Counted from the stretch's first letter, positions 1 through 9,702 are shown. The stretch is DNA of 64,000 bases from Klebsiella variicola (GCF_000828055.2 NZ_CP010523.2:5456001-5520000), one strand, 5' to 3'. Numbers and translations are program-made. Notes: generated from the letters alone by a model not told the origin.

Positions 1-128
1 CGGGTCATGAGCCGGTTGCGCAGCCATTTCTGACGCCGCGACAACCGTCGTAGTTTAACGAATAACCACAGCAGATAACATATAACCAGAAGGGTTATAA
101 GCAGTACCGGGAATCCGATGGGATGCAA
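1..128 (-). CDS. Partial DUF2489-like small membrane protein (N-terminal part)
   Basis: An open frame starts with TTG three bases after the yihI stop and runs off the window edge after 42 codons. Its first residues are LHPIGF, then a strongly hydrophobic run (VLLITLLVICYLLWLFV) and a very basic stretch (KLRRLSRRQK). This is one N-terminal membrane anchor with a basic, probably cytoplasmic, flank. A possible ribosome binding site GAAGGGTGG lies in the last codons of yihI, so the two genes look translationally coupled. From memory, a DUF2489 protein lies between yihI and hemN in Klebsiella and Vibrio; I assign it on that position and topology only. The role is unknown. The start codon is uncertain. 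Confidence 0.5.
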   Translation of the reverse strand, partial: MHPIGFPVLLITLLVICYLLWLFVKLRRLSRRQKWLRNRLMT

Positions 129-131
129 ATG

Positions 132-638
132 TTAGTTTCCACCCTTCAGCAGACGCATCATATCTTCCTGACGCTCTTCCTCTTCTTCATCTTCGTCATC
201 GTAAGAGAGGCCGAGCTGCTGCATCAGCTCATCAATGCGATCCAGTTTGGCGTCCACCCAGCTCTGCTCTTCAGCATTCAGGGTGCCCCCCTCTTCCAGA
301 CGTTCCAGCAGCGCGTCCAGGCGCTCATCATTCTCCAGCAACTCCAGCTCAGCCTGCGGTGAAAGCATAGGTTTCTCGCTCTTTGGTTTATGCTGCTTGG
401 GGGCTGGGGTGCTGCTTTCGCTCACGCCCAGCGGGATCGGTTTTTTACTGCCGACGCGCGGGTCTTGCGTCTGGCTCTGTTTTTTGCCCGCTGAAGCCGC
501 ATCGCCGCCGTTCGCGCGACTGCCTGCCGCGTGGCCACGATGTTTCTTCTGCCGTTTGCGATCGCGAGCTTCCTGATTTAACTCTTCACGCGACTTGCGG
601 CCGGATTTGCCACGGGTGGCGGATGTCGGTTTTTTCAT
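132..638 (-). CDS. yihI: YihI, activator of the GTPase Der
   Basis: YihI stimulates GTP hydrolysis by Der (EngA), a GTPase needed for 50S subunit maturation, and so adjusts ribosome assembly. The 168 residues match the family. The N-terminal half is highly basic and low in complexity ([14 protein letters not shown], then Arg/Lys/Gln-rich and Gly/Ala-rich stretches). The C-terminal half is acidic and helical ([22 protein letters not shown]) and ends in an acidic Asp/Glu run before MMRLLKGGN. This charge split is typical of YihI. The gene follows csrC on the same strand, as in E. coli, where hemN lies downstream. Identification is firm. Confidence 0.95.
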   Translation of the reverse strand: MKKPTSATRGKSGRKSREELNQEARDRKRQKKHRGHAAGSRANGGDAASAGKKQSQTQDPRVGSKKPIPLGVSESSTPAPKQHKPKSEKPMLSPQAELELLENDERLDALLERLEEGGTLNAEEQSWVDAKLDRIDELMQQLGLSYDDEDEEEEERQEDMMRLLKGGN

Positions 639-706
639 GGTGTGTAATCTTCAGACAGTATTATTCAGTATAGAATTGAGGCGGAATCTAGCAGAAAGCA
701 AGCAAA

Positions 707-952
707 GAAAAAAGGCGACAGATTACTCTGTCGCCTTTTTCCTCACTGACCACCCTTAACGGGCTTCTTCTTTCCCTGTTCGCTAACGACTTACCCTGTC
801 TTTCCCTTAGCGTCCAACGGTCCCTGTTTCTTCCTTTTCCCTTTGAAACGTCTCCAAGACGCGCGTCATCCTGACTATCCTGTGGTCTTCGCCTCCTGGC
901 GCTTCCTGACCCCTCGTCCTGAGTCTTAATCCTTTCAGCATCCCCGCCGTTG
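707..952 (-). ncRNA. csrC: CsrC, CsrA-sequestering small RNA
   Basis: CsrC binds several CsrA dimers and titrates them away from mRNA targets, relieving CsrA control of carbon storage, motility and biofilm genes. On the minus strand the 5' part has a GACTCAGGACGAGG and CGCCAGGAGGCGAAGAC block matching E. coli CsrC, and the 3' end is the same hairpin GGCGACAG-AGTAAT-CTGTCGCC followed by a T run. The middle differs from E. coli but keeps about 15 GGA motifs, the CsrA recognition core, many in short loops. Its position between engB and yihI is the E. coli one. The 5' end is inferred from a promoter at 959-986; the exact ends are approximate. Confidence 0.9.
708..737 (-). terminator. csrC terminator
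   Basis: Perfect 8-bp stem GGCGACAG/CTGTCGCC with a 6-base loop, followed on the minus strand by six T residues. A-rich bases on the other side would also allow function on the plus strand. Confidence 0.85.
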
Positions 953-958
953 TGTATT

Positions 959-986
959 ACTTTACCCTGTTGACAAAAATCGACAA
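959..986 (-). promoter_or_regulatory. csrC promoter
   Basis: On the minus strand TTGTCG and TAAAGT are separated by 16 bases and sit about 7 bases upstream of the inferred CsrC 5' end. In E. coli csrC transcription needs the response regulator UvrY; I did not identify a clear UvrY palindrome here. Confidence 0.5.
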
Positions 987-1222
987 CCAGCCAGGCCGTT
1001 AAAAAAACATTTTCAGATTTCTCTATTTTTATAACTTGTTTTTTTTCAGTTAATTACATCTGTATCGTCTTATTTTTCTCAGGTATGTCCTATACGAAGA
1101 ATAGTCAATGTCTCACAAACCATATGGTTTTTACTTACAGGAACGGCGTGCGGTAAAAACAGCCTTTTTCTGCTGTTCAGGTATAATCCCTGCCATAGCC
1201 TGTTTTAACGGAGACGACCGTC

Positions 1223-1855
1223 TTGACCAACTGGAATTATCAACTGACGCACTTTGTCACTAGCGCGCCAGATATCCGCCATCTTCCTGCCGATACCGGC
1301 ATTGAAGTGGCGTTCGCCGGCCGCTCCAACGCGGGAAAATCCAGCGCGCTAAATACGCTGACCAACCAGAAGAGCCTGGCGCGTACCTCCAAGACTCCTG
1401 GACGTACGCAGCTGATTAACCTGTTCGAAGTCGCCGAGGGCAAACGCCTGGTTGACCTGCCCGGCTATGGTTATGCGCAAGTACCTGAAGAGATGAAGAT
1501 CAAGTGGCAGCGCGCGCTGGGAGAGTACCTGGAAAAACGTCTGTGCCTGAAGGGCCTGGTGGTGCTAATGGATATTCGCCACCCGCTTAAAGATCTCGAT
1601 CAGCAAATGATCGAGTGGGCGGTAGAAAGCGATATTCAGGTGCTGGTGCTGTTGACCAAAGCCGATAAGCTCGCCAGCGGCGCGCGTAAAGCGCAAGTGA
1701 ATATGGTGCGTGAAGCGGTACTGGCCTTCAATGGCGATATTCAGGTTGAACCTTTCTCTTCGCTGAAAAAATCTGGCGTGGATAAGCTGCGACAGAAGCT
1801 GGATAGCTGGTTTAAAGAAATCCCGCCGCAAGAAGCCGTTGAAGACGCCGAGTAA
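1223..1855 (+). CDS. engB: EngB (YihA/YsxC), ribosome biogenesis GTPase
   Basis: Essential Era-like GTPase that acts in late 50S subunit assembly. The 210 residues contain P-loop GRSNAGKSS at 33-41, the switch segment KTPGRTQ, G3 motif DLPG and G4 motif TKAD. These four motifs in order are diagnostic of the YihA/EngB family. Translation starts at TTG: the segment ACGGAGACGACCG lies just upstream and the protein begins MTNWNYQ as in relatives. The gene is divergent from csrC and convergent with spf and polA. A REP-like palindrome lies right after the stop. Confidence 0.97.
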   Translation: MTNWNYQLTHFVTSAPDIRHLPADTGIEVAFAGRSNAGKSSALNTLTNQKSLARTSKTPGRTQLINLFEVAEGKRLVDLPGYGYAQVPEEMKIKWQRALGEYLEKRLCLKGLVVLMDIRHPLKDLDQQMIEWAVESDIQVLVLLTKADKLASGARKAQVNMVREAVLAFNGDIQVEPFSSLKKSGVDKLRQKLDSWFKEIPPQEAVEDAE

Positions 1856-1862
1856 CCCCCGC

Positions 1863-1904
1863 TTTTTCCGGATAACGGCGCGTAGCGCCCTATCCGGACG
1901 TTCA
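1863..1904. repeat. REP-like palindrome
   Basis: TTCCGGATAACGGCGCGTAGCGCCCT... forms an imperfect inverted repeat (CCGGATA/TATCCGG arms around a GGCGC-GCGCC core). This is the architecture of enterobacterial REP units, and it lies immediately 3' of engB, where such elements usually protect mRNA ends. Confidence 0.6.
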
Positions 1905-1946
1905 TATTACGCGCTTTTAACTGCATCAAACTTTTCTTTCGCGCAA

Positions 1947-2055
1947 TAAAAAACGCCCCGGTCATAAATGACCGGGGCGGCTAAAATATTCAGCCAAATC
2001 CGATTACGTGAAGTAAAAGGTCTGAAAGATAGAACATCTTACCTCTGTACCCTAC
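1947..2055 (-). ncRNA. spf: Spot 42 small RNA
   Basis: Spot 42 is an Hfq-dependent RNA that represses secondary carbon-use genes such as galK; in E. coli it is itself repressed by CRP-cAMP. The minus strand starts GTAGGGTACAGAGGTAAGAT, then has the conserved unstructured body, and ends in the hairpin GCCCCGGTCATTTATGACCGGGGC with a T run. Length is 109 nt, the same as E. coli, and the place between polA and engB is conserved. Only the terminator loop and stem bases differ visibly. A likely -10 (TAGAGT, 2063-2068) and -35 (TTATCC, 2085-2090) with a 16-base spacer precede it. Confidence 0.97.
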
Positions 2056-2202
2056 GCGATTAACTCTACTCTTCTTTCGCTCACGGATAAAGCATTTTTT
2101 GTAGTTTTTTTTCACTATTTACATAGCAAATTCAAATGATCCTCACAAAACGCTATAAGTTATGTTGCTTACTTACAGAAAATCGCTTTGCGCTTTGTAT
2201 AC

Positions 2203-4995
2203 TTAGTGCGCTTGATCCCAGTTTTCGCCACTACCGACTTCCACCAGCAGCGGCACCGCCAGCGTAGTGCTGTTCTCCATCAGTTCATGGATTTTTTTCG
2301 ACACGGCATCGAGCTCATCTTTATGCACTTCAAAGACCAGTTCATCGTGAACCTGCATGATCATCCGCACGCGAGGTTGCTCCTTCCGCAGCCATTCATC
2401 AACAGCAATCATCGCCCGCTTGATAATGTCTGCCGCTGTCCCCTGCATCGGGGCGTTGATCGCCGCACGTTCCGCGCCGGCGCGACGGGCACCATTGCTG
2501 GATTTAATATCCGGCAGATAGAGTCGACGGCCATCCAGCGTTTCAACGTACCCTTGCTCTTTCGCCTGAGCGCGGGTGCGCTCCATATACTCCAGGACGC
2601 CCGGGTAACGCTCGAAATAAAGATCCATATACTTCTGTGCTTCTTTACGCGGGATGTTCAGCTGGCGGGCCAGGCCGAAGGCGCTCATGCCATAGATGAG
2701 ACCGAAGTTGATGGCTTTCGCACTGCGGCGTTGTTCGCTGCTGACGCTGTCCAGTGGTAAGCCAAACACTTCAGCCGCCGTCGCCCGGTGAATATCCTTC
2801 CCTTCTGCGAAAGCGGTCAGCAGGCCTTTATCCCGCGACAGGTGCGCCATAATACGCAGTTCGATTTGCGAGTAGTCCGCTGAGACAATGACGTAATCTT
2901 CCGGCGCGATAAACGCCTGGCGAATGCGCCGTCCTTCTTCGTTACGCACTGGAATATTTTGCAGGTTTGGATCGGTAGACGACAAACGGCCTGTGGCAGT
3001 AACCGCCTGATGATAGGAGGTATGCACGCGCCCCGTTTTAGGGTTAATCATCAGCGGCAGTTTATCGGTATAGGTCGACTTCAGTTTCGCCAGCCCGCGA
3101 TACTCCAGAATCACTTTTGGCAACGGATAATCCAGCGCCAGCTCCTCCAGGACCTCTTCAGACGTGGATGGCGCGCCACCCGGCGTTTTCTTCAGCGGCT
3201 TGATACCCTGTTTCTCAAACAGGATCGTTTGCAGCTGTTTAGTGGAGGAGAGATTAAACGCTTCCCCGGCAATCTCATGTGCGCGCTGCTCCAGCTCAAC
3301 CAGACGCTGGGCGATCTCCTGGGAATGCGCATGCAGCACGGCAGGGTCGATTTTCACGCCATTGCGCTCAACCCGAGACAGCACCGGCACCAGCGGCATT
3401 TCGATATGCTTAAAGATATTCAGCGGACCTTCATGCTGCTGCAGCTTCGGCCACATCTTCAGATGCAGCTGGAGCGTGACGTCGGCATCTTCCGCCGCGT
3501 AGCGGCCAGCCTCCTCCAGTGCAATCTGGTTAAAGGTGAGCTGGTTCTTACCTTTACCAGCGATCTCTTCAAAGGTAATGGTTTTATGCTTCAGCCAGCG
3601 GTCGGAAAGACTGTCCATATCGTGGCGGCCCGCCACGCTGTCGAGAATGTAGGATTCCAGCATGGTATCGAACGCAATCCCGCGCAGCTCAATGTCATAG
3701 TTGGCCAAAATACCGCGATCGTATTTGAGATTTTGCCCGACCTTGAGCAGCTTCTCATCCTCCAGCAGCGGTTTAAGTAACGCCAGTACGCGCTCGCGGG
3801 GGATCTGATCCGGCGCATCAAGATAATCATGCGCCACAGGGACATAGGCGGCCACGCCAGGCTCAACAGCGAATGAAAGACCGACCATATTGGCAGAGAT
3901 ATTATCCAGGCTGTCGGTTTCCGTATCAAAGGCAAAGAGCGGCGCTTGCTTCAGCTTATCGATCCAGGTGACCAGCGTGGCCTCATCAAGGATAGTGACG
4001 TAGTGCTCTGCTGAAAGGGCGGAGGCCGGTTCATCCTCTGCTTCTGCCTGTGCCGCTGCCGCAGGCTCTGCAGGTTTAGCGGCCGGTTTGCCGCCCTTCG
4101 CTTGCAGCCATTTCCCGGCCTCGACGTCGGTTGTCCAGCGCTTAAACTCATACTGCCTGAACAGCGCCAGCAGATCGTCAGCCGCCGGAGGCTGCACCTC
4201 CAGCTCTTCGCACGTGAGCTCCAGCTCGACGTCGGTTTTAATGGTCGCCAGCTGATAAGAGAGATAAGCCACGTCCTTGTTCTGCTCCAGCTTCGCCGCC
4301 ATCGTTTTCGCGCCGCGGAAGCTCAGTGCAGCAATTTTCTCCGGTTCCGCATACAGCGTATCAAGGCCGCCAAGGCCTTGCAGCAGCGCCTGGGCGGTCT
4401 TCTCGCCCACGCCCGGCACGCCAGGAATGTTATCCGAAGAGTCGCCCATCAGTGCCAGGAAATCGATAATCAGCTCCGGCGGGACGCCATACTTGGAGAC
4501 CACCTCATCCGGTCCAAGGATGGTGTTAGTCATGGTATTGATTAGGGTGATCCCCGGCGTCACCAGCTGAGCCATGTCTTTATCACCGGTGCTGATCAGC
4601 ACCGGACGACCCGCCCTTTCCGCTTCCCGCGCCAGGGTGCCAATCACATCGTCGGCTTCAACACCCGGAACCGCCATTAGCGGCAGCCCCATCGCTTTCA
4701 CCATCTTATGCAACGGCTCAATCTGCGCGCGCAGATCGTCCGGCATCGGCGGGCGGTGGGACTTGTAATGTTCGAACAATTCATCACGGAAGGTTTTCCC
4801 TTTCGCATCAAAGACCACGACGGCGTGAGTCGGTTGATACTGCAGGATCAAACTGCGCAGCATATTCAGTACGCCGTACATAGCCCCGGTCGGCTCCCCT
4901 GCGCTGTTAGTCAGCGGCGGAAACGCATGATACGCCCGATAAAGATAGGATGAGCCGTCAACGAGGATGAGAGGGTTTTCTGGGATCTGAACCAT
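2203..4995 (-). CDS. polA: DNA polymerase I
   Basis: Repair and Okazaki-fragment polymerase, 930 residues (E. coli 928). Three parts are visible. An N-terminal 5' nuclease (about 1-320) has [12 protein letters not shown] and [19 protein letters not shown] 3'-5' exonuclease has motif FDTETDSLD near 355, with the two acidic catalytic residues present. The polymerase domain has motif [10 protein letters not shown], motif [15 protein letters not shown] and motif [11 protein letters not shown]. All catalytic carboxylates are intact, so both proofreading and polymerase activity are expected. An Ala/Pro/Glu-rich linker of about 30 residues, a variable spot in the family, joins the first two parts. 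The upstream intergenic region holds a perfect DnaA box. Confidence 0.99.
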   Translation of the reverse strand: MVQIPENPLILVDGSSYLYRAYHAFPPLTNSAGEPTGAMYGVLNMLRSLILQYQPTHAVVVFDAKGKTFRDELFEHYKSHRPPMPDDLRAQIEPLHKMVKAMGLPLMAVPGVEADDVIGTLAREAERAGRPVLISTGDKDMAQLVTPGITLINTMTNTILGPDEVVSKYGVPPELIIDFLALMGDSSDNIPGVPGVGEKTAQALLQGLGGLDTLYAEPEKIAALSFRGAKTMAAKLEQNKDVAYLSYQLATIKTDVELELTCEELEVQPPAADDLLALFRQYEFKRWTTDVEAGKWLQAKGGKPAAKPAEPAAAAQAEAEDEPASALSAEHYVTILDEATLVTWIDKLKQAPLFAFDTETDSLDNISANMVGLSFAVEPGVAAYVPVAHDYLDAPDQIPRERVLALLKPLLEDEKLLKVGQNLKYDRGILANYDIELRGIAFDTMLESYILDSVAGRHDMDSLSDRWLKHKTITFEEIAGKGKNQLTFNQIALEEAGRYAAEDADVTLQLHLKMWPKLQQHEGPLNIFKHIEMPLVPVLSRVERNGVKIDPAVLHAHSQEIAQRLVELEQRAHEIAGEAFNLSSTKQLQTILFEKQGIKPLKKTPGGAPSTSEEVLEELALDYPLPKVILEYRGLAKLKSTYTDKLPLMINPKTGRVHTSYHQAVTATGRLSSTDPNLQNIPVRNEEGRRIRQAFIAPEDYVIVSADYSQIELRIMAHLSRDKGLLTAFAEGKDIHRATAAEVFGLPLDSVSSEQRRSAKAINFGLIYGMSAFGLARQLNIPRKEAQKYMDLYFERYPGVLEYMERTRAQAKEQGYVETLDGRRLYLPDIKSSNGARRAGAERAAINAPMQGTAADIIKRAMIAVDEWLRKEQPRVRMIMQVHDELVFEVHKDELDAVSKKIHELMENSTTLAVPLLVEVGSGENWDQAH

Positions 4996-5391
4996 AATTT
5001 CCGTGCCTGTTTATCAGATTATGGGTAAAGGATGCCACAGACGGGCATGAAATCCTGAATTTTTCCCGCATTTCGCGGAAAAGATTCAACGATCGTCGCG
5101 ATCGCATAAGAACTTTGCTTGTGGATAACTTTGTGTATAGTTTTACAGCGTCAGCTTTACCGCCCCTGAAAATAAATGAACAAATACTATTACTCTTTAT
5201 ATATCAGTTAATTAAAAACAGATCGACGATCCTGGCATCAATTTGATGACCCAATGTTCCATGTGGATAGAAGATCCTTGTTTTTTTCTGTTCTCGTAAG
5301 ACCCGTCATTTGCCGCGTTTTCTGGTAAAATCAGCCCCTTGCGCAGCTTAAAGGCGCTCTTTGTCAGCCTAACTTTCTGAATAAACTAACT
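4996..5391. promoter_or_regulatory. polA/yihG divergent control region
   Basis: This AT-rich 396-bp gap serves two divergent genes. It contains a perfect DnaA 9-mer (TTATCCACA, minus strand, 5120-5128) and a one-mismatch copy (CTATCCACA, minus strand, 5262-5270). No further ORF or RNA gene is apparent. Exact promoters were not resolved; TGGTAAAAT near 5325 is a candidate -10 for yihG. Confidence 0.45.
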
Positions 5392-6291
5392 ATGTCGAGA
5401 TTACTCGCTGCGATAACACTTCCGCTGAGTATCGCCTTAACCATCTTAGTCACCATTATCTGCTCTGTACCGATCATCGTCGCCGGGCTGATTAAACTGC
5501 TGGTCCCCATTCCAGCGGTATGGCGCTCTATATCTGTTTTTTGCAATTTTATGATGTATTGCTGGTGCGAAGGGCTGGCGCTGCTGTTGCATCTCAATCC
5601 CTGGCTTAAATGGGACGTCGAGGGTCTGGAAGGCTTAAATAAAAAGAACTGGTATCTGCTGATCAGTAACCACCATAGCTGGGCAGATATCGTGGTGCTG
5701 TGCGTGCTGTTCCGCAAGCATATTCCGATGAATAAGTACTTCCTTAAACAACAGCTGGCGTGGGTACCCTTCATCGGCCTCGCCTGCTGGGCGTTGGATA
5801 TGCCCTTTATGCGCCGCTATTCACGCAGTTACCTTATTAGACACCCGGAACGCCGCGGTAAAGATGTCGAAACCACCCGCCGTTCATGTGAAAAATTTCG
5901 CGCGCATCCGACGACTATCGTCAATTTTGTGGAAGGCTCGCGTTTTACCGAAGCCAAAAAGCACGAGACGCGCTCGCCTTACGATAACCTGCTACCGCCT
6001 AAAGCGGCAGGTATCGCCATGGCGTTAAACGTGCTCGGTTCGCAGTTCGATAAACTACTGAATGTCACGCTGTGCTACCCGGAGAATAATACAAAGCCGT
6101 TTTACGATATGTTAAGCGGCCGCCTGACGCGCATTGTAGTACGTATCAATCTGGTTCCTATTGGTGAAGAGCTGCACGGCGATTACGTTAACGATAAGAA
6201 CTTTAAGCGCGGCTTCCAGCGCTGGCTCAATGGGCTATGGGAAGAGAAAGACCGTCAGTTGACTGACATCATGCGGGACAAAGAAAGGTAG
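5392..6291 (+). CDS. yihG: YihG, lysophosphatidate acyltransferase family protein
   Basis: Membrane-bound 1-acylglycerol-3-phosphate acyltransferase that adds an acyl chain to lysophosphatidate. It is a second enzyme beside the essential PlsC. The 299 residues begin with a hydrophobic anchor (about 6-35). The catalytic HX4D box is in NHHSWAD at 93-99, with His94 and Asp99 forming the pair, and the substrate motif FVEGSRF follows near 183. The protein aligns with E. coli YihG (310 residues) but starts later, without the extra N-terminal residues. A strong terminator follows the stop. Identification is firm; substrate preference is from the family. Confidence 0.93.
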   Translation: MSRLLAAITLPLSIALTILVTIICSVPIIVAGLIKLLVPIPAVWRSISVFCNFMMYCWCEGLALLLHLNPWLKWDVEGLEGLNKKNWYLLISNHHSWADIVVLCVLFRKHIPMNKYFLKQQLAWVPFIGLACWALDMPFMRRYSRSYLIRHPERRGKDVETTRRSCEKFRAHPTTIVNFVEGSRFTEAKKHETRSPYDNLLPPKAAGIAMALNVLGSQFDKLLNVTLCYPENNTKPFYDMLSGRLTRIVVRINLVPIGEELHGDYVNDKNFKRGFQRWLNGLWEEKDRQLTDIMRDKER

Positions 6292-6313
6292 TCACTGCCA
6301 GAATAGCTAAGGT

Positions 6314-6342
6314 AACGCCGGTCAGTGACCGGCGTTTTTTTT
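6314..6342 (+). terminator. yihG terminator
   Basis: Perfect stem AACGCCGGTCA/TGACCGGCGTT followed by eight T residues. It sits between convergent yihG and dsbA. The T run lies on the plus strand, so it mainly ends yihG transcription. Confidence 0.85.
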
Positions 6343-6964
6343 ATTTCTTCTCTACCAGTTGCTTCACGGTATCCGCATACTGAGCGACGAAGACATCCAT
6401 ATTGCTGGTGTCCATCCCCTGCGGGTTCAGCTGGTATTTACCATTAACATACATAGCCGGTACCCCCTGCAGCTGCAGATCGGCTGCCGCTTTCTCTTGC
6501 TGAGCGACCAGAGATTTCACCACGAAGCTATTCCATGCGGCATCGTAGTCTTCCCCTTTCACGCCAGCGTCGACAAACACTTTACGAATGTCAGCCACGC
6601 TCTGCACGGTCTGGGTTTTCTGCACGGCTTCGAACATCGGCGCAGTAATTTTATCTTCAACACCCAGCGCGATGGCCACCGCCCACGCCCGCGTCAGATC
6701 CTTGCCCAGAGGGCCCAGGAACTCAACGTGGTATTTGGTCATTTTGGTGCCTTCCGGCAGTTTCTGACGCACATTGTCAGAAACATGCAGCACTTCTTCA
6801 AACTGGTAGCAGTGCGGGCAGTAGAATGAGAAGAACTCGAGCACCTGCGGCTCGCCAGCAATCGGCTTATCAAGGGTAATGTACTGCTTGCCATCGGTGA
6901 TCTGGGCAGCGGATGCACTAAAAGCCAGAATCATACCAGCCAGCGCCAGCCAAACTTTTTTCAT
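6341..6964 (-). CDS. dsbA: DsbA, periplasmic thiol:disulfide oxidoreductase
   Basis: Introduces disulfide bonds into exported proteins in the periplasm and is reoxidised by DsbB. The 207-residue precursor has a classic signal peptide ([18 protein letters not shown], cut before AQITDG). The thioredoxin-fold active site is FYCPHCYQF, with Cys49 and Cys52 in the precursor, and the cis-proline loop is GVPAMYV. Active-site residues match E. coli DsbA. It lies 27 bases downstream of srkA on the same strand, the E. coli arrangement, where the pair is co-transcribed under Cpx control. I did not resolve a CpxR site. Confidence 0.98.
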   Translation of the reverse strand: MKKVWLALAGMILAFSASAAQITDGKQYITLDKPIAGEPQVLEFFSFYCPHCYQFEEVLHVSDNVRQKLPEGTKMTKYHVEFLGPLGKDLTRAWAVAIALGVEDKITAPMFEAVQKTQTVQSVADIRKVFVDAGVKGEDYDAAWNSFVVKSLVAQQEKAAADLQLQGVPAMYVNGKYQLNPQGMDTSNMDVFVAQYADTVKQLVEKK

Positions 6965-6991
6965 GATTTACTCTCTCCTGGATATATCACA

Positions 6992-7978
6992 TTAATACAT
7001 TGGCGTTAACTGAAGCGGGGGTTCCTGTAGAACCTTCACCTGCTCAAGAAAAGTCGACGTCTGCCCCCGCCAGTAATCCTCCCCGGTTAACCAGGGGAAA
7101 TTGACCGGGAAAGCGGGATCGTCCCAGCGTCTGAGCAACCACGCCAGATAATAAACCAGTCGCATAGCGCGTAAAGGTTCAATTAGCGCGATTTCATCGC
7201 TGTTAAAGGGGCTGAATTCCTCATAGGCCTCGACAATGGTCTCCAGCTGCATACGCTGTTCAGCCTTATCACCGTTGAGCAGCATCCACAGATCCTGAAT
7301 CGCCGGGCCGGTTCGCGCATCGTCTAAGTCGACAAACAGTGGCCCGTCGCGCCAGAGGATATTACCCGCATGGCAGTCACCGTGCAGGCGTAACGTGTTC
7401 CCGCGGCCGTGCCATTGCTCCATGACGGCAGCAATGAGTTTATCGGTCGCCTTCAGGAAATCGGCCTTCAGGCCAGAGGGGATCAGCGTCGCCTGTTCAA
7501 ATACCTGGCGCGGTTCCAGCAGGTACTCCTGGACGCCAATTTCCGGGCGGGCAGTAAAGCGCTGTTTGCGGCCCGTCTGGTGCAGGCGCCCCAGATAGCG
7601 GCCAACCCATTCCATCTGATCAAGGTTATCCGCTTCAAACTGACGACCGCCAAGGCTTGGGAAAACGGCAAAGTAGAATCCCTGATGCTGATGAAGCGTG
7701 CTGTCGTTAAAGAAGAGCGGCGCAGCAACGGGCACTTCATCTTCTACAAGCTGAAGTGCAAACTGGTGTTCTTCAAGGATCTGTTCTGCGGACCAGCGCT
7801 CAGGACGATAGAACTTTACCACATAGCGATGGCGCTCTTCGTCCTGGAACTGATAAACGCGGTTCTCATAGCTGTTTAGCGGGGTGAGACCGGAGTCCAC
7901 CCGCATACCCAGATCGAATAACCCATCGATAATGGTATCCGGGCGAAGCGTCTGAAAAGTAAAAGCCTTATCGTGCAT
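6992..7978 (-). CDS. srkA: SrkA (RdoA/YihE), stress response kinase
   Basis: Cytoplasmic Ser/Thr kinase of the aminoglycoside-phosphotransferase fold; in E. coli it is part of the Cpx stress response and protects from programmed death after antibiotic or envelope stress. The 328 residues hold the catalytic loop HGDCHAGNILW and the metal-binding FVDLDDA segment, both intact. N-terminal lobe residues RYVVKFYRPERW include the ATP-binding lysine. Length equals E. coli SrkA. It is upstream of dsbA in a probable two-gene operon and downstream of yihD. Confidence 0.95.
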   Translation of the reverse strand: MHDKAFTFQTLRPDTIIDGLFDLGMRVDSGLTPLNSYENRVYQFQDEERHRYVVKFYRPERWSAEQILEEHQFALQLVEDEVPVAAPLFFNDSTLHQHQGFYFAVFPSLGGRQFEADNLDQMEWVGRYLGRLHQTGRKQRFTARPEIGVQEYLLEPRQVFEQATLIPSGLKADFLKATDKLIAAVMEQWHGRGNTLRLHGDCHAGNILWRDGPLFVDLDDARTGPAIQDLWMLLNGDKAEQRMQLETIVEAYEEFSPFNSDEIALIEPLRAMRLVYYLAWLLRRWDDPAFPVNFPWLTGEDYWRGQTSTFLEQVKVLQEPPLQLTPMY

Positions 7979-8053
7979 CCTGACATCCGATAATCGTACG
8001 AATAGTTCAGGATATCATCTCATTGCACTTTACGCGGCAGCGCTTACAACCTT

Positions 8054-8323
8054 TTACTCTTTTATTACCCCGCGGGCGCGCAGCAGCGCGGTTTTAAAGT
8101 CCTCTTCATAATCCTTCTGAATACCAGGAATGACGGCATCTTTAGAAGAGTCACGCATCTTCAGGTGATAGATCAGAATATCGTCGGAAAGATCGCTCAG
8201 TTCGCCATCATAGCCAGCCTCTTTCGCCAGTTTCTGCAAAAATTGCATCAGATTCAGTTCAGGCTCTTTCTGCCAGGCAGGCTGGAGGAGTTCAATTACT
8301 TCATTCAGACGTTTACATTTCAT
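8054..8323 (-). CDS. yihD: YihD, DUF1040 protein
   Basis: Small cytoplasmic protein of unknown function, conserved in enterobacteria. The start is set at the ATG giving MKCKRLNEV, 89 residues as in E. coli. The Shine-Dalgarno AAGGAG lies 7-8 bases before this ATG; an in-frame ATG six bases earlier would be too close to it. The sequence is rich in helix formers, with conserved segments [25 protein letters not shown] and [20 protein letters not shown]. It is divergent from mobA and upstream of srkA. Function cannot be inferred from sequence. Confidence 0.9.
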   Translation of the reverse strand: MKCKRLNEVIELLQPAWQKEPELNLMQFLQKLAKEAGYDGELSDLSDDILIYHLKMRDSSKDAVIPGIQKDYEEDFKTALLRARGVIKE

Positions 8324-8394
8324 GGTCATGCTCCTTACTCTTGATAGGGACAAGTTAACAGGGTCAATCCCACAATGAAAGAGGCGATATTCAG

Positions 8395-8976
8395 ATGCAA
8401 AGCGAGGCGATAACCGGCGTCGTGCTGGCAGGCGGCAAAGCCACGCGAATGGGCGGCATTGATAAAGGATTACAGGCGCTAAATGGTCGCCCTCTCTGGC
8501 GTCACGTCGCGGAGACATTAGCCCCGCAGGTAGATGAGTTAGTCATTAGCGCCAATCGTCATCTTGAACAGTGGCGTGCCAGCGGATATCCGGTCTTTCG
8601 AGACATACAGGAGGGTTATCAGGGGCCGCTGGCCGGAATGCTTGCTGTGATGCAGCAGGTCGCGAGCCCATGGTTTGTTTTTTGCCCCTGCGACACGCCG
8701 TTCATTCCATCCTTTTTGGTGGAGCGCTTTATCCAGCAGAAAGGGGCCGCACCGGTCGTTTGGGCCCATGACGGCGAACGGGATCATCCCGCCGTTGCAT
8801 TAGTTCATCGTCAAATCATTCCGGAACTGGAGGCTTATCTGGCTCATGGAGAGCGCAGGGTGATGGTCTTTATGCGACAAGTGGGTGGGCGCCCGGTGAA
8901 TTTCAGCGATGTGAAATCAGCGTTCATCAATGTAAATACGCTTGAAGATTTGCAGCAGATGCAGGAGCCATCATGA
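8395..8976 (+). CDS. mobA: MobA, molybdenum cofactor guanylyltransferase
   Basis: Adds GMP to molybdopterin to make the guanine dinucleotide cofactor used by enzymes such as nitrate reductase and formate dehydrogenase. The 193 residues begin with the nucleotidyltransferase signature [19 protein letters not shown]. Later motifs are [19 protein letters not shown] (metal-binding Asp) and the C-terminal [10 protein letters not shown]. All match MobA. It starts divergently from yihD and overlaps mobB by four bases (ATGA), implying translational coupling. Confidence 0.96.
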   Translation: MQSEAITGVVLAGGKATRMGGIDKGLQALNGRPLWRHVAETLAPQVDELVISANRHLEQWRASGYPVFRDIQEGYQGPLAGMLAVMQQVASPWFVFCPCDTPFIPSFLVERFIQQKGAAPVVWAHDGERDHPAVALVHRQIIPELEAYLAHGERRVMVFMRQVGGRPVNFSDVKSAFINVNTLEDLQQMQEPS

Positions 8977-9479
8977 CCCCATTACTGGCGATCGCCGCAT
9001 GGAGCGGTACCGGAAAAACAACATTATTAAAGCGTCTTATCCCTGAGCTTTGCGTCAGAGGTCTGCGTCCCGGGCTGATAAAACATACCCATCATGATAT
9101 GGACGTCGATAAGCCCGGCAAAGATAGCTATGAATTACGTAAGGCGGGCGCTGCGCAGACTATTGTCGCCAGCGAACAGCGCTGGGCGTTGATGACGGAG
9201 ACGCCAGAGACGCCGGGATTAGATCTCACGTGGCTTGTCAGTCGAATGGATGTCAGCAAACTGGACCTGGTTTTAGTGGAGGGGTTCAAACATGAACCCG
9301 TGCCGAAGATCCTACTTTTTCGGCAAAACAGCGGCCATCGTGTAGAAGAGCTGATAATTGATGAACATACCATCGCCGTGGCCAGCGATATGCCCATCGC
9401 GACCTCGCTTCCGCAGTTGGATTTAAATGATATTCAACAGATCGCGACATTTATTGCGAATTGGTTAGAGAGGCATTAG
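8973..9479 (+). CDS. mobB: MobB, GTP-binding partner of MobA
   Basis: P-loop protein that binds GTP and is thought to assist MobA in cofactor synthesis; it is dispensable in E. coli. The 168 residues start with [20 protein letters not shown], whose GTGKTT loop is at about 12-17. A conserved [17 protein letters not shown] region follows, then [15 protein letters not shown], the Walker-B-like strand of the family. The ATGA overlap with mobA sets the start. Downstream lie only REP sequences and the rRNA operon end, transcribed towards it. Confidence 0.95.
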   Translation: MTPLLAIAAWSGTGKTTLLKRLIPELCVRGLRPGLIKHTHHDMDVDKPGKDSYELRKAGAAQTIVASEQRWALMTETPETPGLDLTWLVSRMDVSKLDLVLVEGFKHEPVPKILLFRQNSGHRVEELIIDEHTIAVASDMPIATSLPQLDLNDIQQIATFIANWLERH

Positions 9480-9652
9480 CAGTTTATCGGTAGGGTTGCT
9501 TCTTAACACAGACGTTAATGAATGGCATCGGCAGACAGGGGCCTCCCCGAAGGCGGTGCTGCGCACCTTGTCCGGGCTACAGGTCGTGCAGGGCGGGTGC
9601 GAATCCGTAGCCCCGGTAAGCGCAGCGCCACCGGGGAGACATACCCACACAG
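9480..9652. repeat. REP pair (BIME-like) between mobB and the rrn terminators
   Basis: Two palindromic units in opposite orientation occur: GGCGGTGCTGCGCACCTTG...GGGCTAC at 9552-9580 and GTAGCCCCGGTAAGCGCAGC... at 9607-9637. Each has the GC-rich imperfect stem and GTAGC/GCTAC edge of enterobacterial REP units, and facing units form a BIME. No ORF or tRNA is visible. In particular, aspT and trpT, which follow rrnC in E. coli, are absent here. Confidence 0.7.
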
Positions 9653-9686
9653 CAAAAAACCCCGCACCTTTCGGGACGGGGTTCTT
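9653..9686 (-). terminator. rrn terminator T2
   Basis: On the minus strand CCCCGTCCCGAAAGGTGCGGGG is followed by six T residues. It forms a stem closed by a CCGAAAGG loop and lies beyond the first terminator, giving the tandem end usual for rRNA operons. Confidence 0.8.
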
Positions 9687-9702
9687 GTTAAAACGCAAAA
9701 AC

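Noticed and set aside
2100-2160. Possible CRP site upstream of spf (TGTGAGGATCATTTGAA)
   Set aside because: E. coli spf is CRP-repressed, but only the first half-site matches here, so the site is not listed as a feature.
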